Shown here: positions 45,465 to 55,293 of the stretch, piece after piece
How the letters are laid out: each line of letters opens with the position of its first letter
Numbering within the stretch: the first letter of the stretch is position 1
Source: G963677445 sp963678275
Lineage (GTDB): Bacteria > Bacteroidota > Ignavibacteria > Ignavibacteriales > Melioribacteraceae
Assembly: GCA_963678275.1 (NCBI GenBank)
Contig: OY782765.1
Span: 1,922,001-1,986,000 of the forward strand
DNA length: 64,000 nucleotides
Direction of reading: 5' to 3'
The notes under the pieces: model-generated
Database searches by the model: none
What the model was told of the DNA's origin: nothing
Seen by the model: the letters and a program-made list of their open reading frames with translations, nothing else
Position numbers and translations under genes: made by a program

Positions 45465-46130
45465 TTATTCTTCAGTAAAAATTTTATCATCAATTCCCTC
45501 ATTAACCTTGTAATTCCTGAATAACAGAGATACCTTTCCCGGCAGGGGAGCATTTCTTTCACCCCCTTCACTGAATTTTTTGGTAATCGCCCTGGGGAGC
45601 GCTGCCCCGCTAATATTAAATACAAACTCCATCTTTGTCGGCAGAGGGAACTCCTCCTCATAAACAAACGTAATATCAATATTTCCTCTTCCCTGCGATT
45701 TTGATTCAACCTTAAGTAAAATATCCTTTTCTTTATCAATCCAAAGGTCGGCCACAAAAAAACCTTCGGAATCATCTCTCGGTATTATCCTTATCCTCCA
45801 TGTTTCCCGGTTATCCAGGGTATCTGTTCCGGCAAGAATGGAGTCAAAATTACCATCAAAAAGTTTACCCGGCGTAAACCGAAAAACTTCTTTGGGAATA
45901 AGAGCAAATTTTTCCGATTTAAAGTGCATCTTATCCGGCTTTTTAAAGAAAAGGGTGCCTTTTGCGGGGGGTACTTCCAGGAAATCGACATCAATATTTA
46001 TTTCAAGATCAGCCTGGTAATCATTTATTCCGGCAAGTTTTTCTTCAACTCTGTTTAATATTTTCCCCGCTTCGTCATCAACGCCCGAAACATTTAGATA
46101 GATGAAAAATAAAACAATAATATATTTCAT
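45465..46130 (-). CDS. Periplasmic LolA-like / DUF4292-like protein
   Basis: 221 residues with a signal peptide that is short and ends near residue 17. The body is an antiparallel beta-sheet pattern (DYQADLEINIDVDFLEVPPAKGTLFFKKPDKMHFKSE, then WRIRIIPRD, DLWIDKEKDILLKVES, TFVYEEEFPLPTKMEFVF) as in LolA/LolB-fold carriers. No lipobox is seen. It is transcribed last in an operon with the ABC-2 permease eight bases upstream. That context suggests it receives or carries a lipid-like substrate, which is inference. Confidence 0.72.
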   Translation of the reverse strand: MKYIIVLFFIYLNVSGVDDEAGKILNRVEEKLAGINDYQADLEINIDVDFLEVPPAKGTLFFKKPDKMHFKSEKFALIPKEVFRFTPGKLFDGNFDSILAGTDTLDNRETWRIRIIPRDDSEGFFVADLWIDKEKDILLKVESKSQGRGNIDITFVYEEEFPLPTKMEFVFNISGAALPRAITKKFSEGGERNAPLPGKVSLLFRNYKVNEGIDDKIFTEE

Positions 46131-46137
46131 AAGAACC

Positions 46138-46974
46138 TCAGCTTAAAATATCTTTTCTGATAAACGCGTATAGTGAAACTCCATAAAAAAGAATCAAGTG
46201 AAAAAACAGAACAGCGCCTGAAAAAATCAGTTCCCCTGTTTCCACCGGTTTAGTAAAAAAAGAACTCCATTGCACCATGTGTGTCGTGAAGAAAAATCCC
46301 TTAATATCAGCCAGAATATCAATAGGAAGCGCTGAAAGAATAAAAAAGATAATTATCACCGCCATCGCTCCCACAATAGGGCCGATAGCGTTTTCAACAA
46401 AAGTGGAAAATAAAAATGAAAGGCCAAGCACCACACCCATACTGAGGAGACCGAAAAGATAAGCGCCGATAAAACGCCATAAAATATCATCGGCAGCAAA
46501 AATATAGAGCTTATCTTTAATTGAAATGAGTTCACCCGTTCCAAATAGCAATACGCTCACACCAAGACTCATCAAAGCGAGAAAAAAGAGCAGTAATCCC
46601 GAATAAATTAATCCCGCGGAATATTTCGCTGTAAGCAGCCTGAACCGGGAAACCGGCCTTGTAAGAATCACCCTGTAAGTTCCGGCTGTTCCTTCTCCGG
46701 CCATAAGGTCACCCCCGACGAGCACAATTAGAAATGGGATATGTATATATAAAGATTGCAGCACCAGGTTGGCAACAAGATATCCGTTAAAAAGAGAACC
46801 GGAAAGTATAAAAGTATCTCTGATACCCCTGAGAAAATGATTAATGCTGTTTTCCCCTTCGAAATAGAGAGCTATCTGAACTACAGGCACCAAAACTCCT
46901 ATCGCTATAAAACCAATATAGGTTCGCCATTTGCTGAATATTTTTTCAAGCTCAATCCATATTAATGTTCTCAT
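46138..46974 (-). CDS. ABC-2 type transporter permease
   Basis: 278 residues with six predicted helices (about 18-36, 60-85, 105-130, 140-165, 185-215, 245-270). GGDLMAGEGTAGTYRVILTRPVSRFRLLTAKY (~86-117) is the loop typical of ABC-2 permeases. It pairs with the ATPase, whose stop overlaps its ATG by four bases. The system may export a drug, lipid or antibiotic-like compound. The third gene is a LolA-like periplasmic protein. Confidence 0.9.
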   Translation of the reverse strand: MRTLIWIELEKIFSKWRTYIGFIAIGVLVPVVQIALYFEGENSINHFLRGIRDTFILSGSLFNGYLVANLVLQSLYIHIPFLIVLVGGDLMAGEGTAGTYRVILTRPVSRFRLLTAKYSAGLIYSGLLLFFLALMSLGVSVLLFGTGELISIKDKLYIFAADDILWRFIGAYLFGLLSMGVVLGLSFLFSTFVENAIGPIVGAMAVIIIFFILSALPIDILADIKGFFFTTHMVQWSSFFTKPVETGELIFSGAVLFFHLILFYGVSLYAFIRKDILS

Positions 46975-47885
46975 TGTCCCTCCACAACCATTCTTATAAA
47001 ATATTCTTCGAGAGACCGCCCCGGAATAATGGCGCTGACGTTATAACCTTTTTCCATCAAAAATCTGTTTAGTTCGGCAATATTTTCTTTTTCCATTTCA
47101 AATATTAATCTGTTTTCCTGAATGCCTTTATATTTTTTTCCCCATACGCTGGCGCTGATATCCTCCCGCGCCGAATCAATATTATCAGTTTCCACCTCAA
47201 CTTTAAGATGTTCCCTGTTAAGTAGTTCATCAACCCTGCCTTCAACGATGGTTTTTCCTTTATTAATGATTATCATACGGTTGGCTATAAGCTCAACCTC
47301 CCTGAGTATATGTGAGGATAAAAATATGGTTTTCCCCTTTTCTTTACTCAGGTTTATTATCATATCCCTGATCTCCTTCATTCCCTGGGGATCGAGTCCG
47401 GTCGTAGGTTCATCCAGAATTATAAGTTCAGGATCATGGAGAAGAGCCTGCGCGAGTCCGAGCCTTTGTTTCATCCCGTGTGAGAATGTTTTAACTTTAC
47501 TGCCGGCTCTTTCGGCAAGTCCCACCGATTCCAAAACATTCATGATATGTTTTTCAGAAGTGTCGGCTCCTGACAATCGGCCCAAAATTTCGAGATTTTT
47601 ATATGCTGGCAGGTACTTGTAAAAATCCGGTTTTTCGACAATAGCGCCGATGCTTTTGAGTATTTTGTTCCTCTCTTTCCCCAGGTCCCTGCCAAAGATC
47701 CTGATATCCCCCTTCGTAGGTTTGATCAGTGAAAGAAGCATTCTTATTGTGGTGCTTTTACCCGCTCCATTGGGCCCCAGGAATCCGAATACATCACCCC
47801 GGTATACATTCAGATCGAGGCTATTTACAGCTGTCAGATTACCGAACTTTTTTGTAAGTCCTTTTACTTCAATTATTTTTTCCAA
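46971..47885 (-). CDS. ABC transporter ATP-binding protein
   Basis: 304 residues. Walker A GPNGAGKSTT (37-46), the signature TFSHGMKQRLGLAQ (Ser-His-Gly-Met rather than LSGGQ), Walker B LIILDEPTTGLDP and the H-loop FLSSHIL are all present. It is the drug/multi-substrate (DRA-like) subgroup with a ~70-residue C-terminal extension. First gene of the three-gene operon with the permease and LolA-like protein. Confidence 0.95.
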   Translation of the reverse strand: MEKIIEVKGLTKKFGNLTAVNSLDLNVYRGDVFGFLGPNGAGKSTTIRMLLSLIKPTKGDIRIFGRDLGKERNKILKSIGAIVEKPDFYKYLPAYKNLEILGRLSGADTSEKHIMNVLESVGLAERAGSKVKTFSHGMKQRLGLAQALLHDPELIILDEPTTGLDPQGMKEIRDMIINLSKEKGKTIFLSSHILREVELIANRMIIINKGKTIVEGRVDELLNREHLKVEVETDNIDSAREDISASVWGKKYKGIQENRLIFEMEKENIAELNRFLMEKGYNVSAIIPGRSLEEYFIRMVVEGQ

Positions 47886-48050
47886 CTAAATTTTTCCGTT
47901 TCTTTCATTGCAGATAAATATAAAGTTTCGCATCCTAAAATATAATAATAGTAAAAACAAACAAGGTCAAAAAGATATTCTTATTGTATAAGTCATTTCC
48001 TGAAAATTTGGTTCTCAATCAAAACTTTAAACCAGCGGAGAAAGGAGGAA

Positions 48051-48125
48051 GAAAGAATTAAGAATTAAGAATTAAGAATTAGGAATTAGGAATTAGGAAT
48101 TAGGAATTAGGAATTAGGAATTAGG
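48051..48125 (+). repeat. Heptamer tandem repeat (GAATTAG/AGAATTA)n
   Basis: About ten units: first AGAATTA units and then GGAATTA units. The same unit occurs at 43748-43778 and, inverted, at 49362-49400 and 49424-49440. Such heptamer tracts do not keep a codon frame and change length easily. Confidence 0.9.
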
Positions 48126-49437
48126 AAACTTAACAATAATATCCTTGCTTTTTTTGGCAGAATATTGAATTGAGTAAATTGATTTAAATAGTCGTACTCG
48201 TACTCAGCGAAGCGGTACTCGTTATCGTACTCGAAAAATTCGCCATAAAAAAATAAAGCCGGGTACGAGGACGATTACGAGAACGAGAACGTTTTTTTTG
48301 AATTTCTTTTTGGTTCTGGCTTTGCCAGCTTAGGAATTAGGAATGAAAGGAATGTAATGAATCCTTTTTTTTTTGATTATTCTAACTTTAGCAGCAGGGG
48401 TAAACTTCCATAAAAATAAAACCTTATTAACCTTATTCAAACGAGCAAATCCAAATCGAATGCCGGGATGCTGAAAAAATAACCACAACGTACACAGGGA
48501 AGGCACAAAGGGCACAAGGAAAATAACTCCGTGTTTTCAGGCCGGAGCCCCCGTGCGAATTTCGTCACACTCAAAGGGCTTTAGCCAAAAGAGCGGCTGG
48601 CAGGAAAATAACAGTATGTGCATGATCCAATCCCGTTATTGTCTGAACCATGATTAAAGGATTTATGGATTACATGATTATTTTTCGATATCGGTATAAA
48701 AAATCAGAGTAGGAGTAAGAGTAAGATGGCTGGATTGGTGATGTCTGTAGGGTAGTACAGTTTTCTTGCGGGGGAGGGATTATGATTACGATTATTCCAT
48801 TTGCAGTTAAATTCTACGTAAAATGGCAAGAATGCAATTAGTAATTAACAATGTACAATGAACAATTGAAAAGATGACCGCAGATTATTTTGATTTCGCT
48901 GATTTAGGCGGAAGAAAAGCCACTAAAGAAATTACGAATTACGAATTACGAATGAGGAATGAAAAGAATGTAATGAAACCTTATTTTTTGATTTTTTAAC
49001 CTTAGTAGCAATAGCAAGCCCTCAAAAATTTCAACCTTATTGCCTTTTTAACCGGGGCATTATTACTCGCGGATTTCACTGATGGACGCGAAAAAACAGG
49101 ATTACCAGGATAAGAATGATGGTCAGAATGTTTTAATAAAATAAACCGGGTCATCTTTTAATTATCAATTAACTGACTTTTCACTTCTGGCTTGCCAGAT
49201 TACTCCGTAAGAAGTTAAATTCTACCCAAAATGGCAAAATTGTTGCTGGTTGGCAGTAAAAATCGGCATTAGATTCCGGCCTGCCCGGCTTTGGCTGGTC
49301 TTTTCGCAAAAGACGCAAAAAACCGGAATGACAATTAATTGGTAATACCTGGGGAAAGTCAATTCCTAATTCCTAATTCCTAATTCCTAATTCCTAATTC
49401 TCACTCTGGCTCCGCCAGTTTATGAATTAGGAATTAG

Positions 49438-49549
49438 GCTCTTATTACCATACTAACGCCAACATGTTGAGGATAATCCGGGGAGCAAAATTTGTCAAAT
49501 AGCCTGCTAATAACATGTTGCCGATAGTCAGTCCCCCATTCTAAATACG
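49438..49549 (-). repeat. Five-copy 130-bp repeat, copy E
   Basis: Reverse-strand copy with both AACATGTT sites and ending ATAAGAGCCTAATTCC. The frame reads DYRQHVISRLFDKFCS, PQHVGVSMVIRA, stop. The GGCTCAGCCGG start is missing. Confidence 0.85.
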
Positions 49550-50343
49550 TACTCGTAATCGTATTTCGTACTCGTCTTTTCAAAACGCCCAGGTTATTCG
49601 AGAACGAGAACAATTTCGAGTACGTGTACGATTTTTTTCTGAATTTCCTAAGGGCGCCGGCTTTGCCGGTTTTTAGATCAGCTCCGCGTATTAAATCTTC
49701 CTGCTTCATCCTGTTTATCAATAAAATCCTGTAAATCCTGTTCTTCTTTGGGGGCTTTGTCTTTTATTTTCCTGCCAGCCGCTCCTTTGACTAAAACCCT
49801 TCGGGTGTGATCAAATTCGCCAGGGTTCTCCGGCCTGAAGACTATGAGTTATTTTCCTTGTGCTCTTTGTGCCTTCCCTGTTTACCTTGTAGTTATTTTT
49901 TCAGCATCCCGGCAGTCGATTTGGATTTCTATGGAAATAGCGCCCGTTTGAATAAGGTTAATAAGCTTTAGTTTGCCCTGTGGTTTCCTATGCTACTAAG
50001 GTTAAAAAATCAAAAAATAAGGTTTCTTTAAGTTTTTTGTGGGATTTTGTGTTTTGGTGTTTTAGTGGCTTTTCTTCTGCCTGAATCTGCGAAATCTGTG
50101 TAATCAGAATAATCGGCGGTCGTCTTAACCTTTTTAATTGTTAATTGTTCATTATTCATTATTAATTGAATTTTTGCCATTTTGCGTAGAATTTCACTAC
50201 TAACTGACTACTCTTACTCTGATTTTTTCTCCAATTCCCCTGTGTTACTAACTTTTTAATCAGGCAATAACAGTAAACCAAAACACTTTTATACAAAATC
50301 ACCAAAAAAATTAGTAATTTAAGGTTTATTGAAAATTGGAATT

Positions 50344-51645
50344 ATGGAAAACAAAATGCGCTATTTTGAATCTGACTCATTCACCTATCCCGAAAACAAA
50401 ATGTTCTGCGAGGAGGTAGCTGTAGAAAAACTCGCCTCTGAATTTGGCACCCCCCTTTATATCTACAGCAGGAAATTTTTCACTGAACGCTTTAAAGAAC
50501 TGAGTGAAGCATTTTCATCAGTAAATCATAAAATTTATTATGCCTCTAAGGCAAATTATAATATTAATGTCATAAAACTATTTTCTGATCTCGGGGCCGG
50601 CATAGATGTTAACTCCGCCGGAGAACTTCTGCGGGCAAAAGAAGCTGGAATTTCAGGTAACGAACTTATGTTAAGCGGAGTCGGAAAAACCGTTGAGGAG
50701 ATTAAACTGGCTCTGAAAGAAAATGTAATGATGCTGAAAGCCGAGTCAGAGGATGAAGTAATAAGGATAAATGAAATAGCCGCTTCGATGGGAATTACCG
50801 CGCCAGTAGCTTTCCGTGTTAATCCCGACGTGGATGCCGGAACACATCCCTATATATCCACAGGACTCGCTGAAAACAAATTTGGCATTCCTGCCTCAGA
50901 AGCCTTAGATACCTATAAAAGATGTAATGCTCTCTCAAATGTAAAAATGTGCGGCATTGATATGCATATCGGTTCGCAGATAACCAGCGCCGATCCATTT
51001 GAAGAGGCGGTTGCAAGACTGGCTGAGCTTTACAAAAAAATAAGGAAAGAAGGAGTTGAACTGGAACATTTTGATATCGGCGGAGGAATAGGGATCAGAT
51101 ACAATGATGAAAAAGTTTTCACTCCCTCGCAGCTTGCCGATAGAATATTGCCTATTGTGAAGGACCTCGATTGTCAGCTTGTTCTTGAACCGGGCCGTTT
51201 TCTTACAGCCAACGGGGGTATACTTCTTACAGAAACTTTATATACCAAGGAAAACAGAGGCAAAAAATTTATTGTCGCCGACGGCGCCATGACCGATCTT
51301 TTAAGGCCCAGTATTTATAAAGCATATCATCATATTCAGCCGGTTGTAAAAAACAACAGGGCGGATATTACATGCGACGTAGTTGGCCCCGTTTGTGAAA
51401 GTGGTGACTTTCTGGCAAAAGGAAGGGAAATTGAAGAACCCCGGAGCGGTGACCTGCTGGCGGTAATGTCTGCCGGCGCTTATGGCATGGTCATGGCATC
51501 CAATTATAATGGCAGACGCAGAGCTCCAGAAGTAATGGTAGATGGGAATGAATATTTCCTCCTCCGCTCTCGGGAAACATACGAACATCTCCTCTATGAT
51601 GAAAAATTAATTGAAAAACTCCATAAAAAGGAATCAAATGAGTAA
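50344..51645 (+). CDS. lysA: Diaminopimelate decarboxylase
   Basis: 433 residues from the ATG at 50344. KIYYASKANYN holds the PLP lysine (Lys69). GAGIDVNSAGEL, GIDMHIGSQI and HFDIGGGIGIRY form the TIM-barrel phosphate site, LEPGRFLTANGGIL the second PLP contact, and GPVCESGDFLAKGR the active-site cysteine of the dimer partner. It makes lysine from meso-diaminopimelate. An in-frame TTG at 50329 is possible. It overlaps the next gene, which it probably co-expresses. No lysine riboswitch is recognisable upstream. Confidence 0.96.
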   Translation: MENKMRYFESDSFTYPENKMFCEEVAVEKLASEFGTPLYIYSRKFFTERFKELSEAFSSVNHKIYYASKANYNINVIKLFSDLGAGIDVNSAGELLRAKEAGISGNELMLSGVGKTVEEIKLALKENVMMLKAESEDEVIRINEIAASMGITAPVAFRVNPDVDAGTHPYISTGLAENKFGIPASEALDTYKRCNALSNVKMCGIDMHIGSQITSADPFEEAVARLAELYKKIRKEGVELEHFDIGGGIGIRYNDEKVFTPSQLADRILPIVKDLDCQLVLEPGRFLTANGGILLTETLYTKENRGKKFIVADGAMTDLLRPSIYKAYHHIQPVVKNNRADITCDVVGPVCESGDFLAKGREIEEPRSGDLLAVMSAGAYGMVMASNYNGRRRAPEVMVDGNEYFLLRSRETYEHLLYDEKLIEKLHKKESNE

Positions 51646-51925
51646 ACTTAGTTTTTTTGTTCCCTCAGATGTGGAAAACGAAAAAGAATGTCCAAAATGT
51701 GGTCAAAAAGGAACATTGAGAATATCCCGGCCAAAGGATTTAATCGACAACCTTGTGGTCTCCTTCAGCCTGCACAGAAGATTCAGATGTAAAAGCTGTA
51801 ACTGGAAAGGATATCTTTTCAGCCATACAATTTCACGCGACTGGTATAAAATAGTGATCTTCTATATATTCCTGATGATAGTTGTTGTGGCATTGGTAGC
51901 TGTTATCGCCAAGAAATTTATATAA
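51638..51925 (+). CDS. Zinc-ribbon membrane protein
   Basis: 95 residues from the ATG at 51638, which overlaps the lysA stop by eight bases; the GGAATCAA upstream is a fair ribosome site. ECPKCGQKG (~17-25) and FRCKSCNWKG (~56-64) form a two-pair zinc ribbon, and one helix follows (about 72-92). I do not recognise a specific family. It is translationally linked to lysA and 18 bases ahead of the S9 peptidase. Confidence 0.7.
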   Translation: MSKLSFFVPSDVENEKECPKCGQKGTLRISRPKDLIDNLVVSFSLHRRFRCKSCNWKGYLFSHTISRDWYKIVIFYIFLMIVVVALVAVIAKKFI

Positions 51926-51943
51926 CTGAAATGGGAGAAACCA

Positions 51944-53980
51944 ATGAAAAAAATAGTAATATTGTTATTTATAATATTGTTATCGGCTGACCTTATGACA
52001 GGCCAGGAGAAAAAAGCCATTACCCCTGAAGATATGTGGGCGATGAAAAGAATAAAGGACGTTGTTGTTTCTCCCGATGAATCATTGCTCGCTTTCACTG
52101 TCGGCTGGTATGACGCGGATAAAAATGAAGGTTATTCGGCAGTCTATACCATCAAACCTGATGGCAGCGATATGAAAAAACTGCTTGATTCAGATAAAAA
52201 TATCAGTTCGCCGCTTTTCCTCCCCTCTTCAAAAAAAATCGCCTTCTCGATGGATGGACAAATATATTTATGCGGTTATGACGGTTCTTCCCAGAAGCAA
52301 TTAACCGAACTTTATTCAGGTGCCTCGGGAGCGCAGTTTTCGGGCGATGAAAAAAAGATGATCTTTTCTTCGATGGTCTACCCTGATCTTACTTCCATGG
52401 AAGAAAACAAAAAACGGGATGAGGAAAAAAAGAATAACAAGGTAAGCGCGAAAATATTTACCGAGTTGATGTATAAACACTGGAATGACTGGCGCGGTGA
52501 AAAAAGAAGTCACCTGTTCCTGCAGTCTGCTGAAACAGGTAAATATACCGATCTGAACCTTCTGAGCGACTCAGATGTCCCGCCGCTGGCACTTGGGGGC
52601 AATGTTGATTACGCGATTTCTCCCGATGGAAATGAAGTCTGCTTTTCGATGAATCCTGACAAAATGCTCGCCGCGAGCACAAATAACGAGATATACATTC
52701 TCGATATAAGCGCTCTTCCGGGAGGAAAAGCCGGAAAGCCAAAAAAAATAAGCGAAAGCAAAGGAAATGATAATCAGCCGGCATATTCACCCGATGGGAA
52801 ATATATCGCCTTCCGAAGCATGAAAAGAGCCGGTTTTGAAGCTGATGAACTGGACCTCATTTTATATGACAGAAATTCAGGCAAATTAAAAAATATTACT
52901 CCCGAACCTGGATTTTCAATCGGAGAAACTATCTGGTCGCCCGATTCAAAGTATATCTATTTTACAACAGCGAATACAATATACACATCAATATGCCGGC
53001 TGGATATAAACAACGGTGATATAAAAATGCTGCTTGAAAAAGGTGATAACGGAAGCATTACACTTACGAATGATGGCAAAACCATTTATTTCCTTCAGCA
53101 GCGATCTACACTTCCCAAAGAAATTTTCGCTGTCAGCAGCGAGGGTAAAGACCTCCGCCAGATAACATATATCAATAAAGATATCCTTGCCGGAATCGAA
53201 TGGAATCAGGTAGAAACCTTCTGGTCAGAAGGAGCTGAAGGAGCGAAGGTTCAATCAATTCTGGTAAAACCGCCTTTCTTTGATGAGAATAAAAAATACC
53301 CCGTTATTTTACTTATCCATGGCGGCCCCCAGGGACATTGGACAGATGATTTCCATTACAGGTGGAATCTGCAGATGTTCGCCTCAAAAGGGTACGTGGT
53401 TATAGCTCCCAATCCGAGGGGCAGCACAGGTTACGGACAGAAGTTTACCGATGAAATTTCGCAGGACTGGGGCGGCAGGGTATATATTGATATTATGAAT
53501 GCAGTTGATTACGCCCAGGACAGCTACAGCTTTATTGATGAGAATAATATTTTTGCCGCCGGCGCATCTTATGGCGGATATATGATTAACTGGATAGAGG
53601 GACATACCGACAAATTTAACGCCCTTCTATGCCATGCCGGTGTATTTAACCTGGAAAGCATGTATGGAGCCACAGAAGAATTATGGTTCCCCGAATGGGA
53701 ATTTGGCGGCGCTCCCTGGGAAAACAGAGAACTTTATAAAAAATGGTCACCTCATAATTTCGTTGAAAACTTCAAGACTCCCATGCTTGTTGTTCACGGG
53801 GCTTATGATTTCAGAGTGCCCGAAGGACAGGCATTTGAGCTCTTTACCAGCCTGCAGAAAATGGGAGTTAAAAGTAAACTGATTTATTTCCCCGATGAAT
53901 ATCATTTTGTAGTAAAACCGCAAAACGCTCTTTTCTGGTGGAAATCGGTTTTTGAATGGTTTGAAGAGAATAAAAAATAG
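51944..53980 (+). CDS. Secreted S9 family peptidase (acylaminoacyl-peptidase-like)
   Basis: 678 residues. The signal peptide ends near residue 21 (DLMTG). The N-terminal propeller (residues ~30-420) has blades like DVVVSPDESLLAFTVGWYD and PAYSPDGKYIAFRS. The catalytic domain has AAGASYGGYM (Ser542), the acid in GAYDFRVPEGQ and the histidine in DEYHFV (note Tyr-His rather than Gly-His). It starts with GGGAG and is the largest gene of the lysA-region operon. DUF1232 follows 11 bases after the stop. Confidence 0.93.
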   Translation: MKKIVILLFIILLSADLMTGQEKKAITPEDMWAMKRIKDVVVSPDESLLAFTVGWYDADKNEGYSAVYTIKPDGSDMKKLLDSDKNISSPLFLPSSKKIAFSMDGQIYLCGYDGSSQKQLTELYSGASGAQFSGDEKKMIFSSMVYPDLTSMEENKKRDEEKKNNKVSAKIFTELMYKHWNDWRGEKRSHLFLQSAETGKYTDLNLLSDSDVPPLALGGNVDYAISPDGNEVCFSMNPDKMLAASTNNEIYILDISALPGGKAGKPKKISESKGNDNQPAYSPDGKYIAFRSMKRAGFEADELDLILYDRNSGKLKNITPEPGFSIGETIWSPDSKYIYFTTANTIYTSICRLDINNGDIKMLLEKGDNGSITLTNDGKTIYFLQQRSTLPKEIFAVSSEGKDLRQITYINKDILAGIEWNQVETFWSEGAEGAKVQSILVKPPFFDENKKYPVILLIHGGPQGHWTDDFHYRWNLQMFASKGYVVIAPNPRGSTGYGQKFTDEISQDWGGRVYIDIMNAVDYAQDSYSFIDENNIFAAGASYGGYMINWIEGHTDKFNALLCHAGVFNLESMYGATEELWFPEWEFGGAPWENRELYKKWSPHNFVENFKTPMLVVHGAYDFRVPEGQAFELFTSLQKMGVKSKLIYFPDEYHFVVKPQNALFWWKSVFEWFEENKK

Positions 53981-53991
53981 GAGGATAGAAA

Positions 53992-54354
53992 ATGGAAGAA
54001 CAATATAAATCCCCCGATCTGGAAGAACTTGAAAGTGAATATTCCGACGAGGAATCATTTAAAAAAGGTGAAAAAGAGCTGGATGAAAAACTGTGGCAGA
54101 AAGTTGAACGGGCAGGTAAAAAGATCACTTTCGCTAAAGATATTCTCGCGCTCTATTCTTATATGAAGGATCCCGCTGTATCCTGGCACAGAAAAAGCAT
54201 CGTAGTGGGAGCCCTTATTTATTTTGTCGCTCCGATTGACGCTATTCCCGATATTGCCCCACTGATAGGCTATCTGGATGACCTCGGGGTGCTCACGGCT
54301 CTCCTTAAATTCCTCGGCAGCGAAATTATTCCCTATTACCAGGGAGAGGAATAA
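53992..54354 (+). CDS. DUF1232 (YkvA-like) membrane-associated protein
   Basis: 120 residues. Residues 1-50 are acidic and helical. ALIYFVAPIDAIPDIAPLIGYLDDLGVLTALLKFLG (~75-110) is the DUF1232 core with the conserved 'PIDxIPD...GYxDD' motif and two amphipathic to hydrophobic helices. Its biological role is not established. It is the last gene before a terminator and shares the transcript with the S9 peptidase. Confidence 0.92.
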   Translation: MEEQYKSPDLEELESEYSDEESFKKGEKELDEKLWQKVERAGKKITFAKDILALYSYMKDPAVSWHRKSIVVGALIYFVAPIDAIPDIAPLIGYLDDLGVLTALLKFLGSEIIPYYQGEE

Positions 54355-54371
54355 CAGGTTAATTTTTAAAT

Positions 54372-54402
54372 AAGCCCGGTTAAAATAACCGGGTTTTCTT
54401 TA
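54372..54402 (+). terminator. Rho-independent terminator
   Basis: AAGCCCGGTTAAAATAACCGGGTTTTCTTT: an eight-base-pair stem closes the lysA-to-DUF1232 unit. Confidence 0.9.
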
Positions 54403-54489
54403 TTTTTCCCCAAACTGCATATATTTTCTTCTGTCCTTCTATAGAGAATATTCCGTAAGCAGTTAAATTCTAAGCAAAATGGTAAGATT

Positions 54490-54660
54490 ATTTCCTGAAA
54501 AAGAATCCCGAATGGGATTCAATATCAATAGCTCCGGGCTGCGAAAGAAGAGAGCTACCCGGGTAAAAAGAAAAACATGGAACAAGACCCTGAATAGGTC
54601 AAATATAGGAATCTACAGGGGCTATTCATATTCGACTCTATTCGGAGTCGTTTATGGAAT
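54490..54660. repeat. Second palindrome array
   Basis: AATCCCGAATGGGATT, GACCCTGAATAGGTC, and CGACTCTATTCGGAGTCG are spaced by linkers with AATATAG or CATATTC. They are related in design and linker to the array at 30630-30835. A reverse ~45-bp module precedes it (54451-54485). A 264-base open frame through it is not a gene. Confidence 0.75.
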
Positions 54661-54741
54661 AACAATAAAAGGAAATAAAAAGGCTGGTCAGAATCCCCTC
54701 CATTCCCTCATGAAAAAGACTAATAATAAAGTGGATATATA

Positions 54742-55293
54742 ATGGATAACAAAAATTTTAAGGTACTGGAAAGTGAAATAATATTCAGCGGAAAGGTTTT
54801 CGACCTTCAGGTTGATCAGATAGAATACAAAAAAAGTGGAAATAAAGCCCGTCGTGAAGTGGCGGTTCATCCGGGAGGGGCGGTAATATTACCGGTCACA
54901 AAAGAAAACAAAATCATTTTTGTCCGACAGTACCGCTATCCCCATAATATCAATCTTCTCGAATTACCTGCCGGAAAACTTGAAAAAGGTGAAGAACCGG
55001 CGCTTTGCGCGATAAGGGAGTTAAAGGAGGAAACCGGATATACAAGTGACAAGATCCTAAAACTGGGAGCAATTCACACCACCCCGGGGTTCTGCTCCGA
55101 AATACTTCATATTTTTCTTGCCGAAGAGCTGACAGCGGGCGATCATCAGCGGGAAGAGGGTGAACAAGATATGGAAATGATCGAAATCAGCCCGGATGAA
55201 GCGGTTAAAAAAGTGATTAAGGAAGAAATCACAGACGCAAAAACAATCTGCGGCCTCTTTTATTATCTGCACAGAAATACAATTGATAATTGA
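54742..55293 (+). CDS. Nudix hydrolase (ADP-ribose pyrophosphatase-like)
   Basis: 183 residues. The Nudix box is residues 78-100: GKLEKGEEPALCAIRELKEETGY, given here by position, with catalytic Glu97 and Glu98 region and Arg92-Glu93. FVRQYRYPHNINLLELPAGK is the typical ADP-ribose or GDP-mannose pyrophosphatase strand, and GFCSEILHIFLAEEL the following substrate loop. It hydrolyses a nucleoside diphosphate linked to another moiety; ADP-ribose is the likeliest. It stands alone after the palindrome array, with no strong ribosome site. Confidence 0.93.
   Translation: MDNKNFKVLESEIIFSGKVFDLQVDQIEYKKSGNKARREVAVHPGGAVILPVTKENKIIFVRQYRYPHNINLLELPAGKLEKGEEPALCAIRELKEETGYTSDKILKLGAIHTTPGFCSEILHIFLAEELTAGDHQREEGEQDMEMIEISPDEAVKKVIKEEITDAKTICGLFYYLHRNTIDN

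Larger units (their letters stand above)
47886..50343. other. Repeat island of 2.4 kb without genes
   Basis: Modules in order: heptamer tandem (about 48051-48125); segment 48123-48340 repeated from 44030-44245; AACCTTATTAACC/GGTTAATAAGG modules; ~45-bp modules at 48797 and 49199 (reverse); a ~280-bp segment 48921-49198, the inverse of 24475-24765; GAATTAGG heptamers at 49362-49440; copy E of the five-copy repeat (49438-49549); GTACTCGTAATCG runs (~49550-49630); AATAAGGTTAATAAGC (~49950), TTTGTGGGATTTTGTG (~50035) and the ~45-bp module (50173). The last ~110 bases are AT-rich and carry the lysA promoter region. Translated frames here are accidental. Confidence 0.75.

Noticed and set aside
48051..48125. 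Heptamer tract as a phase-variation switch
   Set aside because: It is intergenic, with no start codon or promoter spacing tied to a gene within it.
49434..49721. 95-residue open frame on the minus strand as a normal gene
   Set aside because: Only its C-terminal ~40 residues are the repeat copy E; the rest is low-complexity repeat. The conserved part is reported under the five-copy repeat instead.
50200..50343. Lysine riboswitch upstream of lysA
   Set aside because: The required conserved loops and stems are not recognisable; the region is AT-rich and ordinary.
54479..54742. 87-residue open frame before the Nudix gene
   Set aside because: It lies in repeat palindromes (54490-54660), has biased Lys/Arg/Asn composition and no ribosome site.
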